The notes: generated from the letters alone by a model not told the origin. Shown: positions 1 to 8,345, counted from the stretch's first letter. The stretch is DNA of 16,138 bases from Dentipellis sp. KUC8613 (GCA_002286715.1 NSJX01000095.1:48071-64208); one strand, 5' to 3'. Program-made: numbers and translations.

Positions 1-67
1 TTTTTGTTTTTGTTTTTGTTTTTTGTTTTTGTTTTTGTTTTTTGTTTTTGTTTTTGTTTTGTTTTTT
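1..67. repeat. T-rich simple repeat (TTTTTG-like)
   Basis: Runs of five or six T separated by single G fill the first 67 bases, and the tract probably continues outside the window. On the other strand it is an A-rich tail, which could be the 3' end of a retroposed element reading leftwards. No body of such an element is visible here, so that origin is only a possibility. Confidence 0.9.
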
Positions 68-400
68 GGTTCCCTGCAATAAAGTACATCATGAATGAAG
101 AGTCCCCTATGTCTGCCAACAGTAAGAAATAAAAAAAATTCTGCATACCAATGTCTAAATCAGTCGTACCGAAAACACCAGCACCGAGGACACACCGACG
201 ATATAAAGACCGAGGTCAGTCCGACATCTGCACCGAGGTCAATAGAATGTAAGTCCGTACTGTAAAGGTCGTCGGTCGTCGGTCATGGGCAAGTCGTTCA
301 TCGGTCGATGATCCACATCAGTCCTCGGTGGCTGCTTTATAACTACAGGCAATGGGTTTGAAGAATACAGTTGGGTCAGCTACAAACTACAATAGCAACC
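68..400. other. Non-coding segment with CCGAGG/TCGGTC short repeats
   Basis: No gene is visible. ACCGAGGTC occurs at 209-217 and 232-240. CACCGAGGAC at 182-191 has a perfect reverse complement at 321-330, and GTCGGTCGTCGGTC lies at 271-284. Clustered direct and inverted copies of one short word resemble the subterminal repeats of a DNA transposon or a protein-binding cluster. I see no transposase nearby, so the identity is open. Confidence 0.4.
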
Positions 401-403
401 TAT

Positions 404-518
404 ATACATCAGGAAAAACAACAGGCGGTCTACCATCAAATGCAATCTCCATGCATCAGGAAAAATAAGAATTTATATAGCCTCCACTATGGTTATGTAT
501 ACTATGAGTCCTATCAAT
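404..518 (+). repeat. Dispersed segment with ATCAGGAAAAA, shared with 8764-8835 inverted
   Basis: ATCAGGAAAAA occurs twice about 50 nt apart, near 409 and 458. The second copy continues into a TATATAGC...CTATG...TATGTATACTATG stretch. The same order of words is found on the minus strand between about 8835 and 8764. The similarity covers some 50 bp with small gaps. Both copies lie next to an ATAGCAGCC minisatellite, although the minisatellite is inverted relative to this segment in one of them. Confidence 0.5.
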
Positions 519-542
519 CTGGTGAGTCAGCTATATACTGCT

Positions 543-597
543 CCATAGCAGCCATAGCAGCCATAGCCAAGGTGGATGACTCCATAGCAGCCATAGG
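543..597 (+). repeat. ATAGCAGCC 9-bp minisatellite
   Basis: Three consecutive copies of CATAGCAGC-type 9-mers run from 543 to about 568, and another pair lies at about 582-596. The same word makes up the 29-bp minisatellite near 8641. In frame it would read as repeated Ala-Ile-Ala, but the only frame over it is short and shows no sign of being coding. Confidence 0.75.
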
Positions 598-857
598 CTA
601 TACAACTTAAGTCAAGATTGTATAGCCTTGTATAGTTGCCAGCATAGGCTATGCAGTCTATGAGACTACCATAAGCTATGAACTTCCCAGACATCTTATC
701 CTAGACATATGAAGCCACTGGAATTTATTCATAGTATTTAAAGAACAAGTTACACTAATATATGTCCCTGTGCTCTTACAAGGATGTATGTGGATAACAT
801 GTATGCAAATTATCAAGAGGGCATCACTGCAGAGCACCCAAACACAAATCCATGACA
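598..857. other. AT-rich spacer, nothing recognised
   Basis: This stretch has moderate AT content and short imperfect repeats of GTATAGCC/ATAGGCTAT words near 600-660. I see no convincing gene, RNA or intron. It lies downstream of the 858-1584 array when read on the C-rich strand. Confidence 0.5.
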
Positions 858-1584
858 GCACAGCCACAAACGAGACCGTGCGATGGCGAGATCGCAGATG
901 GCGCCAACCGGGAGATGCGAAAACGGGGCAGAGGGGGTGTCGGCACTGCACAGGGGGTGCGCCGGCTCTGGGGTGAGGCATGGGGCATAAGGTCCAAACA
1001 GGCAGGTGCCAGTGCTGAGTGCGCAAGAAAGCAGGTGTATGGTGCGACGGCACAAGCGCGGACTAGGGTGTGCGGAAGCTAGGCGGGTGTGTTGAGGGAA
1101 AACGGGCAGCGGCGCGCGCGAGCGTATGCAACGCGCCTGTCAACGCAGAGCGCACGGACAAAATGGCCCATCAGCGCTGTGGAAGCACTAACGGGCGGAC
1201 GGGGCGTGAGAGGGCGCGGACATAGAGAAGATGACAACACGTACGTACGGGGGCGGGAACTGGGGCAGTGGCATGACCGGGCACGGATGAAGTGGCGCGA
1301 GATCGCGAGCGGTACTAAGATCGCGGGCTCAGAGCGCGCAGGCGGAAGTGCACGGGCTCGAGCGTCGCGAGCGGGAGGGCGCCGGCACAGCGTGAAGGCA
1401 AAAGGCGCTTCGGGCACGATGGCAGAGATGCGGCGGTGGTGCATGCACGACAAGGCGCGGGTGCAACAAGGTGCGGGCGCGAGGACGATGTACGTGGCGC
1501 GCGCAGTGGGAGCACGGGGGCGCGACAAGGTGGGGACGCAACGTGGGAGGGGCGAGCCAGTGACATAGCACTGGCGTCGCGAGG
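858..1584 (-). repeat. C-rich array A1 (C-rich on minus strand)
   Basis: The plus strand is G- and A-rich with abundant GCG, GGGCG and CGAG words, so the minus strand is C-rich and A-poor. Composition and polarity match the other arrays, but I could not verify a clean 21-bp period in this one. The leader at 1585-1932 lies directly upstream in the minus-strand direction. Open frames on both strands follow from the scarcity of A on one strand and T on the other. The hairpin GCCAGTG/CACTGGC around ACATAG lies at 1556-1575. Confidence 0.6.
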
Positions 1585-1903
1585 CTGGAGAAGGGGGTGC
1601 GTCAGTAGTCAGGCATACTGCAACACGCCGAGCGTGCTGCGGAAACGACGCACCTGTGGTCCCTATGGTCTCTGACACCCCTCGATCCCCTCGATATCTC
1701 CAGGACAATGGTGTCGTTGGTACTTGTGAAGTGTGTGCGGTAGTGCGGGCCGCGGGGGTCAGAGGGAGCAGGTGTGAGAGCGTGCTGACGGAGAGGACGG
1801 AGAAGAGAGAGGAGAACGAGAAGTCGCGTTTCCAGTGGCGACCGGCGTCAGCATTTGCCGTGCGCCGTTCCTCGACTGCTCGAGACTCTCTTTCAGAGCG
1901 CAA
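1079..1903 (-). CDS. Doubtful spliced open frame, Arg/Pro/Ser/Ala-rich
   Basis: If the intron at 1585-1653 is removed, one frame stays open from 1903 to 1654 and from 1584 to 1079, giving about 251 residues. The intron interrupts a codon after its first base. It is 69 nt long with no stop in this frame, so the frame is open spliced or not. There is no ATG in the first exon: the frame begins after a TAA with a TTG, and the first Met falls deep in the array. The product is low-complexity Arg/Pro/Ser/Ala/Cys. I recognise no domain, signal peptide or membrane segment. It is most likely an artefact of A-poor sequence, listed because it matches the exon-intron layout of the other units. Confidence 0.12.
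   Translation of the reverse strand: MRSERESRAVEERRTANADAGRHWKRDFSFSSLFSVLSVSTLSHLLPLTPAARTTAHTSQVPTTPLSWRYRGDRGVSETIGTTGASFPQHARRVAVCLTTDAPPSPASRRQCYVTGSPLPRCVPTLSRPRAPTARATYIVLAPAPCCTRALSCMHHRRISAIVPEAPFAFTLCRRPPARDARARALPPARSEPAILVPLAISRHFIRARSCHCPSSRPRTYVLSSSLCPRPLTPRPPVSASTALMGHFVRALCVDRRVAYARARRCPFSLNTPA
1585..1653 (-). other. Predicted spliceosomal intron, 69 nt, with internal hairpin
   Basis: Reading the minus strand, CACAG is followed by the donor GTGCGT. The segment ends with ACTGAC, then a pyrimidine-rich run and CTCCAG. The middle carries the hairpin-forming word GCAGCACGCTCGGCGTG. The segment at 13513-13580 aligns with it almost gap-free, including the hairpin, the branch region and the CCAG end. 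Confidence 0.6.
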
Positions 1904-1932
1904 TAAAATAGATTAAATTGTGCTTAAATTCT
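1585..1932 (-). repeat. Leader module M1 (minus)
   Basis: In minus-strand order this holds an AT tract at 1932-1881 (CACAATTTAATCTATTTTATT, then CTCTGAAAGAGAG), which aligns with 3173-3225 of leader M3. It then has CGCGACTTC near 1825, a purine-rich exon end (GAGATATCGAGGGGATCGAG) and the intron at 1653-1585, followed at once by array A1. The tract-to-donor distance is 279 nt, against 258 in M3 and 240 in M5. The ATG expected just before the donor is missing; ATAGGG stands there. The 5' box is not found. Confidence 0.55.
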
Positions 1933-2290
1933 TACAATAGTAATACAACAGTATGTACTCTATATATAAATTTCACGACAAACGATGAACTTAGGCACCC
2001 GCAAGGCTCATATTACTCTCTTGAATTAGTAGTCAGTCACCCTTTGCCATCTTTGGATGATGCGACTTATGCAAAACATAGCGCGTAGTCGTTCATTGTG
2101 CCTTGTATGAACCATAACTCTAGCAAATGCTTCTGAAATATTTATATAGGCTCATTATATTCTCATACACTCCCTCAAATAATCTCGTATTTTACTGAAA
2201 ATCATTTCATGCTGTATATTCGATTCGACCGCGGATCGCGCGCCACACGGATATCGCTGACGTGCGTGCTGGTCCGTGCGCATGCGGGCG
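1933..2290. other. AT-rich divergent spacer between A1/M1 and A2
   Basis: No gene is seen. The segment separates the minus-strand unit M1-A1 from the plus-strand array A2, so any promoters here would be divergent. A TATATATA stretch at 1962-1970 lies upstream of M1 in the minus direction and could serve as a TATA element. Towards 2230 the composition changes to GC-rich. No leader landmark of the plus orientation is recognisable in front of A2. Confidence 0.4.
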
Positions 2291-2739
2291 CTTGTTGCCA
2301 CCTCATCAACACGGCGCGTCGTCCTCTTTTCCTCTTCCCTCCCTCCTCTTCCCTCCTCTTCCCTCCTCTCAATTTCCCTATCCCTCAACGCTCCGTATGC
2401 CAATTCGACCACGGCAATCGCGGTACATGTGCCGCTCCCTCGCCATCTCTACCGCCTCGTCTACTCACTAGGCCATCCGCGCAGTCCACCCACAAGTGCA
2501 AGCTCAACGCGCGCGCTCCTCGGCGCTCATTCTCGCTCACACCCGCTCCCATCGGCGCGCATCCGCACTCCCACTTGCCCGCCCGCTCACTTTGTGCCCG
2601 AGCGATTGCATTCAGTACGTGCCCTACTCATTTCATTGTGTCTGTTTGCTCACTACGTTTGGCCTCGTTATCCCCGATTACTCCATGCCCGCTGGTCCGC
2701 ACTGCTCATGCGGAATGTGCCTCTGCTCGCATGTATCTA
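2291..2739 (+). repeat. C-rich array A2
   Basis: The stretch is C- and T-rich with few A, and includes CCTCTTCCCT tandem words at 2331-2370. Several plus frames are open here. I could not confirm the 21-bp period. A weaker intron candidate lies inside it at 2423-2471 (GTACAT donor, CACTAG end). Its 3' end runs into the intron-like segment at 2740-2787. Confidence 0.55.
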
Positions 2740-2787
2740 GTAAGTGCCCTAGCTCTACCTGCACTTACTATGTTGGTTCTCCTTCAG
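2740..2787 (+). other. Predicted intron, 48 nt, at 3' end of array A2
   Basis: Donor GTAAGT, branch-like CTTAC at about 2764, and a pyrimidine-rich run ending TCCTTCAG. Length and signals fit short fungal introns. It lies 25 nt before the 5' box of the next leader. Confidence 0.5.
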
Positions 2788-2812
2788 GTTCCTTGGCTAC
2801 ATGCATTGATTC

Positions 2813-2830
2813 TGATTCATCTATGAATCA
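2813..2830. repeat. 5' box TGATTCA-N4-TGAATCA
   Basis: A 7-bp perfect inverted repeat around TCTA. The same box with other 4-nt centres lies at 11421-11438 and 14536-14553. Similarity between the three copies starts at the C just before it, so it marks the outer edge of the leader. Confidence 0.8.
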
Positions 2831-3420
2831 GTTCTAATAATGGGGTGAGCCACCAGAACTCGCAGAATCCAAAATCGCAGGTTCGGGAAATTTGTTCCCA
2901 CACTTTCAGCCACATCCTTTCTAAACACTTTGTATTTGATTTATACTGGCTTCAATTCTTTCTCAATCTGTGCGAAACTTTGTACATACATGTATCATAG
3001 CTATACAAACATGCATTGAATTTTAGGAATTATTTCGAAGTCTGATTCGCCCAGAAACGCGAAGTCGCGTCAACATTTACAGGCTCTGCTAGAGAAACAA
3101 GCGTGTTTGAGCGTATATATTCGGATTTATATTCCCTTTTTCTACCGAAAGTCACAAAGCATTCACGTATACTTTGTATAATTTATTCACAATTTTAAAG
3201 ATTTTATTCTGTTCTGAAAGACCACGTCTCTGCAGGAATGCTGCATCGACGAGCAGCGTACGGCAATTGCCGAGGTACCGCATGAGCGACGCGACAAGTC
3301 ACTCTCGTGTCTTATACTCTCATCTCCCATCCCTCAATCGCCTGCCACCATACCTCCTCAATACACCGCAAACGCGCTTGCCGACTCAACAGGGCCAGAC
3401 GGAATTTGGAAGCTAGGATA

Positions 3421-3903
3421 ATGGTCAAAGGTATGTTGTTGTGCGTTCTCAAGTTTATCATAGAAGTACTGACCGCGCGAGCCCGGGATCCCGGGCTCGC
3501 GCCTTCCTATGCCCACTCACCATTCATCGCGCATCGCGTGCACGTCGAGCTCACCACCCCCCGCCCACTTCCGCCCCAACTTGCTCCTCGGTCAGTCTCC
3601 CTCCCACACGCGCTCGTCCTCGCTGACCCCTCCTCTCGCGCTCCAGAGCCATGTCTTGCGCCCTCCGCATCTTGCACGTCCACCGTGTCTCGCGCACCCC
3701 CCGTATCTTGCACACCACCGCGCCGCAGTGCTCACGCGCTCACGGCGAATCTCACCCCCGTGCGTGGCCTGTCCGCGCCCACATGTCCACGACGCCCTCT
3801 TCCCCGTCTCGCCGCTGGATCCTGCGCCTCTGCCGCCGTCTCCTGCACCTCCGCCGCCCTCGCACCGCGTCATGTCCGCTCTCGACGCCGCCCCGCGCCC
3901 TAG
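3421..3903 (+). CDS. Candidate spliced CDS, Pro/Arg/Ala/Ser-rich, function unknown
   Basis: ATG at 3421 opens a 10-nt exon. The intron 3431-3481 follows (phase 1), and the frame resumes at 3482 to a stop ending at 3903, about 143 residues. The product would start M-V-K-A-R-D-P-G-L-A-P-S-Y-A-H, then become low-complexity Pro/Arg/Ala/Ser/Cys. The minus-strand unit at 10049-10849 has the same layout and shares the A-R-D-x-G-L-A and Y-A-H residues after its junction. A TGA lies upstream in frame, at 3283, and no earlier ATG. The intron is 51 nt without a stop, so retention also keeps the frame open. No domain, signal peptide or membrane segment is visible. Open frames are expected in A-poor DNA, so the coding status is doubtful. 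Confidence 0.2.
   Translation: MVKGMLLCVLKFIIEVLTARARDPGLAPSYAHSPFIAHRVHVELTTPRPLPPQLAPRSVSLPHALVLADPSSRAPEPCLAPSASCTSTVSRAPPVSCTPPRRSAHALTANLTPVRGLSAPTCPRRPLPRLAAGSCASAAVSCTSAALAPRHVRSRRRPAP
3431..3481 (+). other. Predicted leader intron, 51 nt
   Basis: AAAG is followed by the donor GTATGT. ACTGAC at 3469-3474 is a good branch site, and the acceptor CGAG ends at 3481. The same arrangement is seen on the minus strand at 10836-10792 (GTACGT, ACTGAC, CGAG) and 15831-15786 (GTGTGT, ACTGAC, CGAG). The middles are diverged while the signals are kept. Confidence 0.65.
3475..3502. repeat. Perfect 28-nt palindrome at leader/array junction
   Basis: The half-site GCGCGAGCCCGGGA is followed immediately by its own reverse complement, with no spacer. 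BamHI- and SmaI-like words lie at the centre. It overlaps the intron acceptor and starts the array. Near-copies lie at 10771-10798 and 15766-15791. Confidence 0.95.
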
Positions 3904-5540
3904 CAACGCGCTCTGGCGCCCCACGATGCTGCCTTGCGACCCTGCGTAGTCGCCTCCCGCCCCTCTGACGCCGCCTCGTGCCACAGCGGCGCCGTCTCGT
4001 GCCGTAGCGACGCGGGGAGACGCCTGCCTCACCAACGCCCTCCCAGCCACCCCGCACCCCACCGACGCCGTCAGCAACGCCGCACTGCGCCCTAGCGACG
4101 CCTCCCCGCGCCCCAGCGACGCCCTCTGGCGTTACGCTGCCCCGTCTCTGCCGTTTGCGCACTCCACCCCGCCGACTTCGCGCTCCCCCGCGCGTTCTCA
4201 GCCTCCGTTCCGCCCTTTTCGCGGCCTGTTGGCCGTCTCGCACCCCGCACCGCCGTCGTCGTGTCGTGTCGCGCCCTGTCGCGCGGCGTGACGCACTCTC
4301 AACACCCCGTCCCACCCTCTTCGTGCCTCGTGCCCCGCCCCGTTCCGCCGTCTGCGCGCCCCGCCGCCTCGTCTCACACCCTGCCGCCCTCTTTCCCGCC
4401 CTCTTCGCGCCCCGCTCCGCTGTCTGCGGGCTGCTGGCGCCCTCTCGACCTCTACCCCGCCGTTTTCGCACCCACCACGTCGGCTCACGCCCGCGCCCGG
4501 CCCTCTTCGCGCCGGTGCCACGCCCTCTTTTCGCTGCGTCACGCGCCCCGCGCGCCGTCTGACGCCCTGTCGCGCCCTGCCGCGCACGATCGACTTCTGC
4601 CACGTGCTCTCAACCCCGCCACGCCCTCTTCTCGCGCCTCGGGTTTGTCTTGCGCCCCGTCCCACCGTCTACACGCCGGGCGGCGCCGTCTCGTGCATTG
4701 TCGCACAGCGTGGCGCACTCTCAACCCCCCGGCACACCCTCTTCGTACACTGTCTCGCGGCCAACACCTTGCCGCCCTTTCTGCATCCCACTGCACCGTC
4801 AGCGCCCCACCACGCGCTCTTTGGGCCCTATGGGGCCGTCTGCACCCCACACCGCCGCCTGCGCTGCCGCCGCGCCATATTCGGGCCCCGCTGCGCCATC
4901 TGCGCCATCTGCGCCCCACACCGCCGTCTTCGTGCCCAACAGCGCCTTCTGTGTGCCACCCCGTGCCGTCTTGACGCCCCGCCACACCGTCTTTGGGCCC
5001 CATAGGGCCGCCTCAACGCCCCGCCCAGCTGTTTGCGCGCCTCGCTGTCTGCACGCCCCACCACTCCCTCTCAACGCCCCGCGGGGCCGTCTCGTGCCCA
5101 CCATCATGAGTGCCCTCGCCCCGCACCATGCATTCTTGCCCCGCTCTCACGCGCCCCAGCACCGCTGTCGCGCTCCAGCAGCGCCTTCGCCCGCCGTCAC
5201 CCGCCGTCGCTCTATTCCAGGGGTCCTCGCTCGCCGCCCTGACGCACCCAAATGCTACCCTCGTGCGCTCAAGCGCCGTCACGCCTCCTTGCGCCGCCCT
5301 TTCAAACCCCTCGGGCTGCAGCAAGGGGCCCTCGCGCCGCCCTCCCTCGCCACTCTCGTACTCCCGTTGCCCGCCATCGCGCTGTCGTCACGCGCAGTCG
5401 TGCCCCCTCATTCGCCACCACCCGTCCTCACGCCGCCGTCACCCGCCCCGTGCCGCCGTCACCCGCCCCGTGTCGCCATCGCGCGCCCGTCACCCGCCCT
5501 TGCTTCACACGCCCACGCCGCCGCCTCTGGAGGATGCAAC
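3482..5540 (+). repeat. C-rich array A3, degenerate 21-bp satellite
   Basis: About 2.06 kb of C-rich, A-poor DNA. Exact 21-nt spacing is seen in two adjacent units at 3970-3990 and 3991-4011 (GCCGTCTCGTGCCGTAGCGA plus C) and in five at 4923-5027. Units carry a GCCGTCT head, a CGTGCCCC-like middle and an AGCGAC or AGCAAC tail. CCCTAGCAACG at 3899-3909 and CCCTAGCGACG near 4090 are tails of the same unit. Because 21 is a multiple of three and A is scarce, long frames open in several registers, giving Pro/Arg/Ala/Ser/His-rich translations with no recognisable domain. I treat these as shadows. Confidence 0.8.
4923..5027 (+). repeat. Five consecutive 21-bp units in A3
   Basis: Units start at 4923, 4944, 4965, 4986 and 5007, with heads GCCGTCTTC, GCCTTCTGT, GCCGTCTTG, ACCGTCTTT and GCCGCCTCA. 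The next unit is shortened to 16 nt, and 21-nt spacing then resumes. Confidence 0.85.
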
Positions 5541-7452
5541 GCTAGCAATGCAAGAAAATCGAAATGTCTTTTGTAAATATTCAGGAGTACTTTTACTGTA
5601 TGAACACAAATTTTGTAATTTATTCGTAAATTTGAAGATTTTGTTTGACTCTCGGAGAGCCTGCATTTGCCATACTTATCGCTGCGTTGAGCTTTGCACG
5701 GGAATTACCGAGAAGCGTCGCGACTCTGCCGCATGCCAGACTCACTTTCCTATTCCCGTCACCCTCGCTATCGTCATCCGCCATGCACACGCAGACGCAG
5801 ACGCGTACGTTAATGTACGCACATTCCCGCGGTCCTATCCACCCCAAGAAACATGCTCACAAGCCAAGAAGAAGGCGAGGACGAAGGATTCGAGGGGCGG
5901 AGCAGCCCAAGGGGCCATGATTGGTGAGTTTTTCGTTCTCTCATTCTCCTCCTCTCTTGTTGCTGCCCTCTCGCGCCCTCTCTGCCCTCTCTCGCGCCCG
6001 CCGCTCTCGAGTTCACGCACGTCGCCCTGTCTCGCCCGCGTGCCGCCCTCTCGCGGCACAACTCTTTCGCCCCTTCTTTTCGCCCCGTCTTCCGCCCGCT
6101 GCCCTTGCCCACACACAGCCCTCTCGCACCGTCACGCCGCCGTGTCGAGCCTGTGCACCGTCCTCTTTCGCTCTCCCTCACGCCCGCCGCCTTCGCTCGC
6201 CCATATGCCACCGTTTCGAACCCTAGCAACAAGCTGCGGGTTGCGGGCCGTGTCCCTGCCCCGCCATGTCGCCACTCGTGCCCGCCATCTCATAGCCCCA
6301 CCCGTCGTCTGGCAGCCGCACCTGCCATGTCGCGGCCCCGCGCGCCCTAGCAACGGCGCGGGCTGCGCCCTGCCCGCCCTCTCACAACCCCACTCGTCCT
6401 CTGGCACCCCATCCGCGTCGTCTTGCACGCCCCGTCATGCCATTTCGACCGTCGTGCCGCCGTCTCGACCCCCGTCCCGCCCTCTGATCGCCTGTCGCGC
6501 CCCTTCTCGCCCTCCGGCGCCCCATCCGCGCGGTCTCGCGCCCCAGCGCCGCCCCTTTGAGCCCCAACACCGCCCTTTCGAGCCTTCGCGGCGCTCTCTC
6601 GGCCCCTGCAGCACCCTCTTGCGCCCCAACACCACCTTCGCTCGCCCTTGCGCCACAGCACGGCCGTTTCGCGCGCGCTGGCCTCGCGTGCCCCCACCGC
6701 CCTCGCTCACTCACTCACGCACTCCCTCCGCGTCGCCGTCACGCACCTCAACGGTCCTGTCGCGCGCGCCTGCCCGCCCTCGCACTGCCGCCAGGGGCCC
6801 TCGCTCGCCGCCCTTTCGCGCCCCAGCGCCCACCCTCGCGCCCGGTCACGCTCTATCACGCGCCCTCCCTCGCTGCTCTCATGTGCCGCCCTCACACACG
6901 CTCGCGCTGCGCCACGTGCGCCCACGCCACCGTCTCGCGACTTCAGGGCAATGTCTCATGGCCCCATGCTACCGCCACGCAACCCTCCGCCGCCGCCACG
7001 GCCCGCCGCGGCGCGCCCCACACCGCCACCTCAACGCCGCCGTTCCACGCCCCTGTGCCGATGCATTGCGCCTGGCGGCGCCCTCGCACGTTCTCGTGCT
7101 GCCGCCTCGCGCCCCTGCGCCGCCACATCCCGCACCCTCTCGCTCTCCATCGAGCGCGCCCTCGCCCTCGCCGGCTCGCCCTCTCGTGAGCCTTCCCACG
7201 CCCTCTCGCGCGCCGCCCCATACCTTTGTATGCGCCGTAGCGTGCACTCTCGCTCGTGGTCGCACACCCGCTCACGCGCCATCTCTCGTGCACAGACGCA
7301 TGTGCTCTCGCCTGCGTGCCCCCGCTCCCCTGTTTCACGCCTGCACGCCCCCATTTTGCGCCCGCGCCGTCCGCACCCTCGCACTGCCACCCCGCGGCCC
7401 CTTGCGCCGCCGTCGCCCGCCGTCACCGGCCCTCGCCCTCGCACCCTACTGA
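5128..7452 (+). CDS. Doubtful long open frame across A3, leader M4 and A4
   Basis: From an ATG at 5128 (the frame is already open from a GTG at 5110) to 7452 there is no stop, about 774 residues. The first and last parts are Pro/Arg/Ser/Ala/His array translation. The middle, about residues 135-270, crosses the AT-richer leader M4 and has ordinary composition with Phe, Tyr, Asn, Asp and Lys, ending with the K-rich A-K-K-K-A-R-T-K-D. Remaining open over some 390 bp of AT-richer DNA is mildly unexpected. No domain, signal peptide or transmembrane pattern is recognisable, and a GTGAGT donor-like site lies inside it at about 5923. It could be chance read-through of a repeat or an exon of a repeat-derived transcript. 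Confidence 0.13.
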   Translation: MHSCPALTRPSTAVALQQRLRPPSPAVALFQGSSLAALTHPNATLVRSSAVTPPCAALSNPSGCSKGPSRRPPSPLSYSRCPPSRCRHAQSCPLIRHHPSSRRRHPPRAAVTRPVSPSRARHPPLLHTPTPPPLEDATLAMQENRNVFCKYSGVLLLYEHKFCNLFVNLKILFDSRRACICHTYRCVELCTGITEKRRDSAACQTHFPIPVTLAIVIRHAHADADAYVNVRTFPRSYPPQETCSQAKKKARTKDSRGGAAQGAMIGEFFVLSFSSSLVAALSRPLCPLSRPPLSSSRTSPCLARVPPSRGTTLSPLLFAPSSARCPCPHTALSHRHAAVSSLCTVLFRSPSRPPPSLAHMPPFRTLATSCGLRAVSLPRHVATRARHLIAPPVVWQPHLPCRGPARPSNGAGCALPALSQPHSSSGTPSASSCTPRHAISTVVPPSRPPSRPLIACRAPSRPPAPHPRGLAPQRRPFEPQHRPFEPSRRSLGPCSTLLRPNTTFARPCATARPFRARWPRVPPPPSLTHSRTPSASPSRTSTVLSRAPARPRTAARGPRSPPFRAPAPTLAPGHALSRALPRCSHVPPSHTLALRHVRPRHRLATSGQCLMAPCYRHATLRRRHGPPRRAPHRHLNAAVPRPCADALRLAAPSHVLVLPPRAPAPPHPAPSRSPSSAPSPSPARPLVSLPTPSRAPPHTFVCAVACTLARGRTPAHAPSLVHRRMCSRLRAPAPLFHACTPPFCARAVRTLALPPRGPLRRRRPPSPALALAPY
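5575..5930 (+). repeat. Leader module M4 (plus), 5'-truncated
   Basis: It contains the AT tract TTTTGTAATTTATTCGTAAA at 5611-5630 with GAAGATTTTGTTTGACTCTC after it, and GCACGGGAATTACCGAGAAGC at 5696-5716 followed by GTCGCGACT. Both align with M3 and M7. A purine-rich exon end follows (GGCGAGGACGAAGGATTCGAG), then ATGATTG directly before the donor-like GTGAGT at about 5923. The tract-to-donor distance is 310 nt. The upstream third (box, GGGAA..TTCCC) is absent, and the module follows directly on A3. No clear branch site or acceptor pairs with the donor. Confidence 0.6.
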
Positions 7453-7665
7453 CACACTCTGTCGCGACATCGACACCCTCAATGCCCTCTGGCACCCCCG
7501 CAACGTGACCCCTCGCAATAGCGACGCCCTCTGGTGCCCTGCTGGTCGCCACCATGTGCCCAGCGGGCGCCGTCTTGTGGCCCGTGGCCCCGCGTGGCCC
7601 TCGCGCACCTTCGCGCTGCCACTTCGCACCCCGACAGTGCTTTTTCGCGCTACATGCTGTCTCCT
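5931..7665 (+). repeat. C-rich array A4, degenerate 21-bp satellite
   Basis: About 1.7 kb of C-rich, A-poor DNA downstream of leader M4. The 21-nt block at 6530-6550 (GCGGTCTCGCG then CCCCAGCGCC) nearly matches the family unit. A larger period is suggested by two related blocks beginning with CCCTAGCAAC at 6222 and about 6348, each followed by a GCGGGYTGCG-like word and later by CCCCACYCGTC and CTCTGGCA-type words. Frames are open in several registers and give low-complexity translations. Confidence 0.75.
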
Positions 7666-8184
7666 GCCATGTTATGGCATGAGACTACAGACAGGACTGC
7701 ATTAGTTTAGATGATGTATTTTATGATTTTAACCTACTGCACTGATCCCTTGGTTTCTTCAATCTTCAAGCATAAAAAAAGCATTTCACTGTATGTTCAT
7801 TATCATATGGTAGCCAAAGGACAAGTTTATTGAGAGTACCTGCAGGATATAAACAGATTTGCATCAGCATGATGTAACAAGTTTAGGTGTCCTTCAGCAA
7901 GCCCTGGTCAGCTCTGCACTTGTTGTGATTAGTGTCTCTGCTGTCATATCTTCATAAGCATGTGTATGCTCTATCTCAACATTGATTCCTGAGCTGGGAC
8001 AGAGCATCATCATCTGGCCTACATTCATAGTTCAAATAGCAAACCAAATATACATAAACATCATGCAAAGGACAGGAGATCACACATGATAATTGAAGTT
8101 GGTGTACTATTTTACATGAAGATATATTCATCCTCATTGATGAATCAGAACCTGCCACTTGCTGGCCCACTCCTCACTAGTCAT
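7666..8184. other. AT-rich spacer 3' of array A4
   Basis: No gene is recognised. TGATGAATCA at 8138-8147 resembles the right half of the leader box. A possible weak intron (GTATTT donor near 7717, CACTGAT, then TCTTCAAG) could start the 3' part of an A4 transcript, but the donor is poor. Confidence 0.4.
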
Positions 8185-8235
8185 GTATGTTATCTTTCCT
8201 CTTGTTTCTTATTGTGGTTGCTGATGTTCTTGCAG
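8185..8235 (+). other. Predicted intron, 51 nt (tandem copy 1)
   Basis: Donor GTATGT, branch-like GCTGATG, acceptor TTCTTGCAG. It lies in AT-rich DNA downstream of A4. The segment 111 nt further on repeats it, including the first 20 nt of the following exon. Confidence 0.6.
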
Positions 8236-8295
8236 GTCACCTTATGTTAGGATAATGCAGTCATCTCTTGTGGCATGTGCAGGACATTGTATTGG

Positions 8296-8345
8296 GTGTG
8301 TATCTTTTCTATTTATTCTTGATATAATTGCTGATATTTCTGCAG
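8296..8345 (+). other. Predicted intron, 50 nt (tandem copy 2)
   Basis: Donor GTGTGT, branch-like GCTGATA, acceptor TTTCTGCAG. It aligns along its length with 8185-8235, and the bases after both acceptors (GTCACCTTATG and GACATCTTTTG) also match. The exon between the two is 60 nt. Confidence 0.6.

Larger units (their letters stand above)
2812..3481 (+). repeat. Leader module M3 (plus), most complete copy
   Basis: Landmarks in order are the box TGATTCATCTATGAATCA (2813-2830), GGGAA...TTCCC (2885-2899) followed by CAGCCACATCC, GAAGTCGCGTCA (3061-3072), an AT tract with AATTTATTCACAATTTT (3173-3219) and CTGAAAGA, CGGCAATTGCCG (3261-3272), ATG at 3421, and the intron at 3431-3481. Leader M5 on the opposite strand carries the same five elements at offsets of 72, 247, 362, 444 and 602 from its box; here they are 72, 248, 360, 448 and 618. 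Sequence between landmarks is strongly diverged. The C-rich array A3 starts at the intron end. The leader probably acts as promoter plus 5' exon of a transcribed repeat, which is an inference. Confidence 0.75.

Noticed and set aside
371..610. Short 79-codon plus frame with Ala-Ile-Ala repeats
   Set aside because: It covers the dispersed ATCAGGAAAAA segment and the ATAGCAGCC minisatellite, and has no codon bias or partner exons that I can see.
2423..2471. Possible 49-nt intron in A2 (GTACAT to CACTAG)
   Set aside because: The branch site is weak and the segment has array composition. Kept only as a remark under A2.
3752..4603. Arg/Gly/Ala-rich minus-strand frame inside A3, resembling an RGG protein
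   Set aside because: It is the antisense of the C-rich array; GGC, GCG and CGG codons give Arg and Gly automatically.
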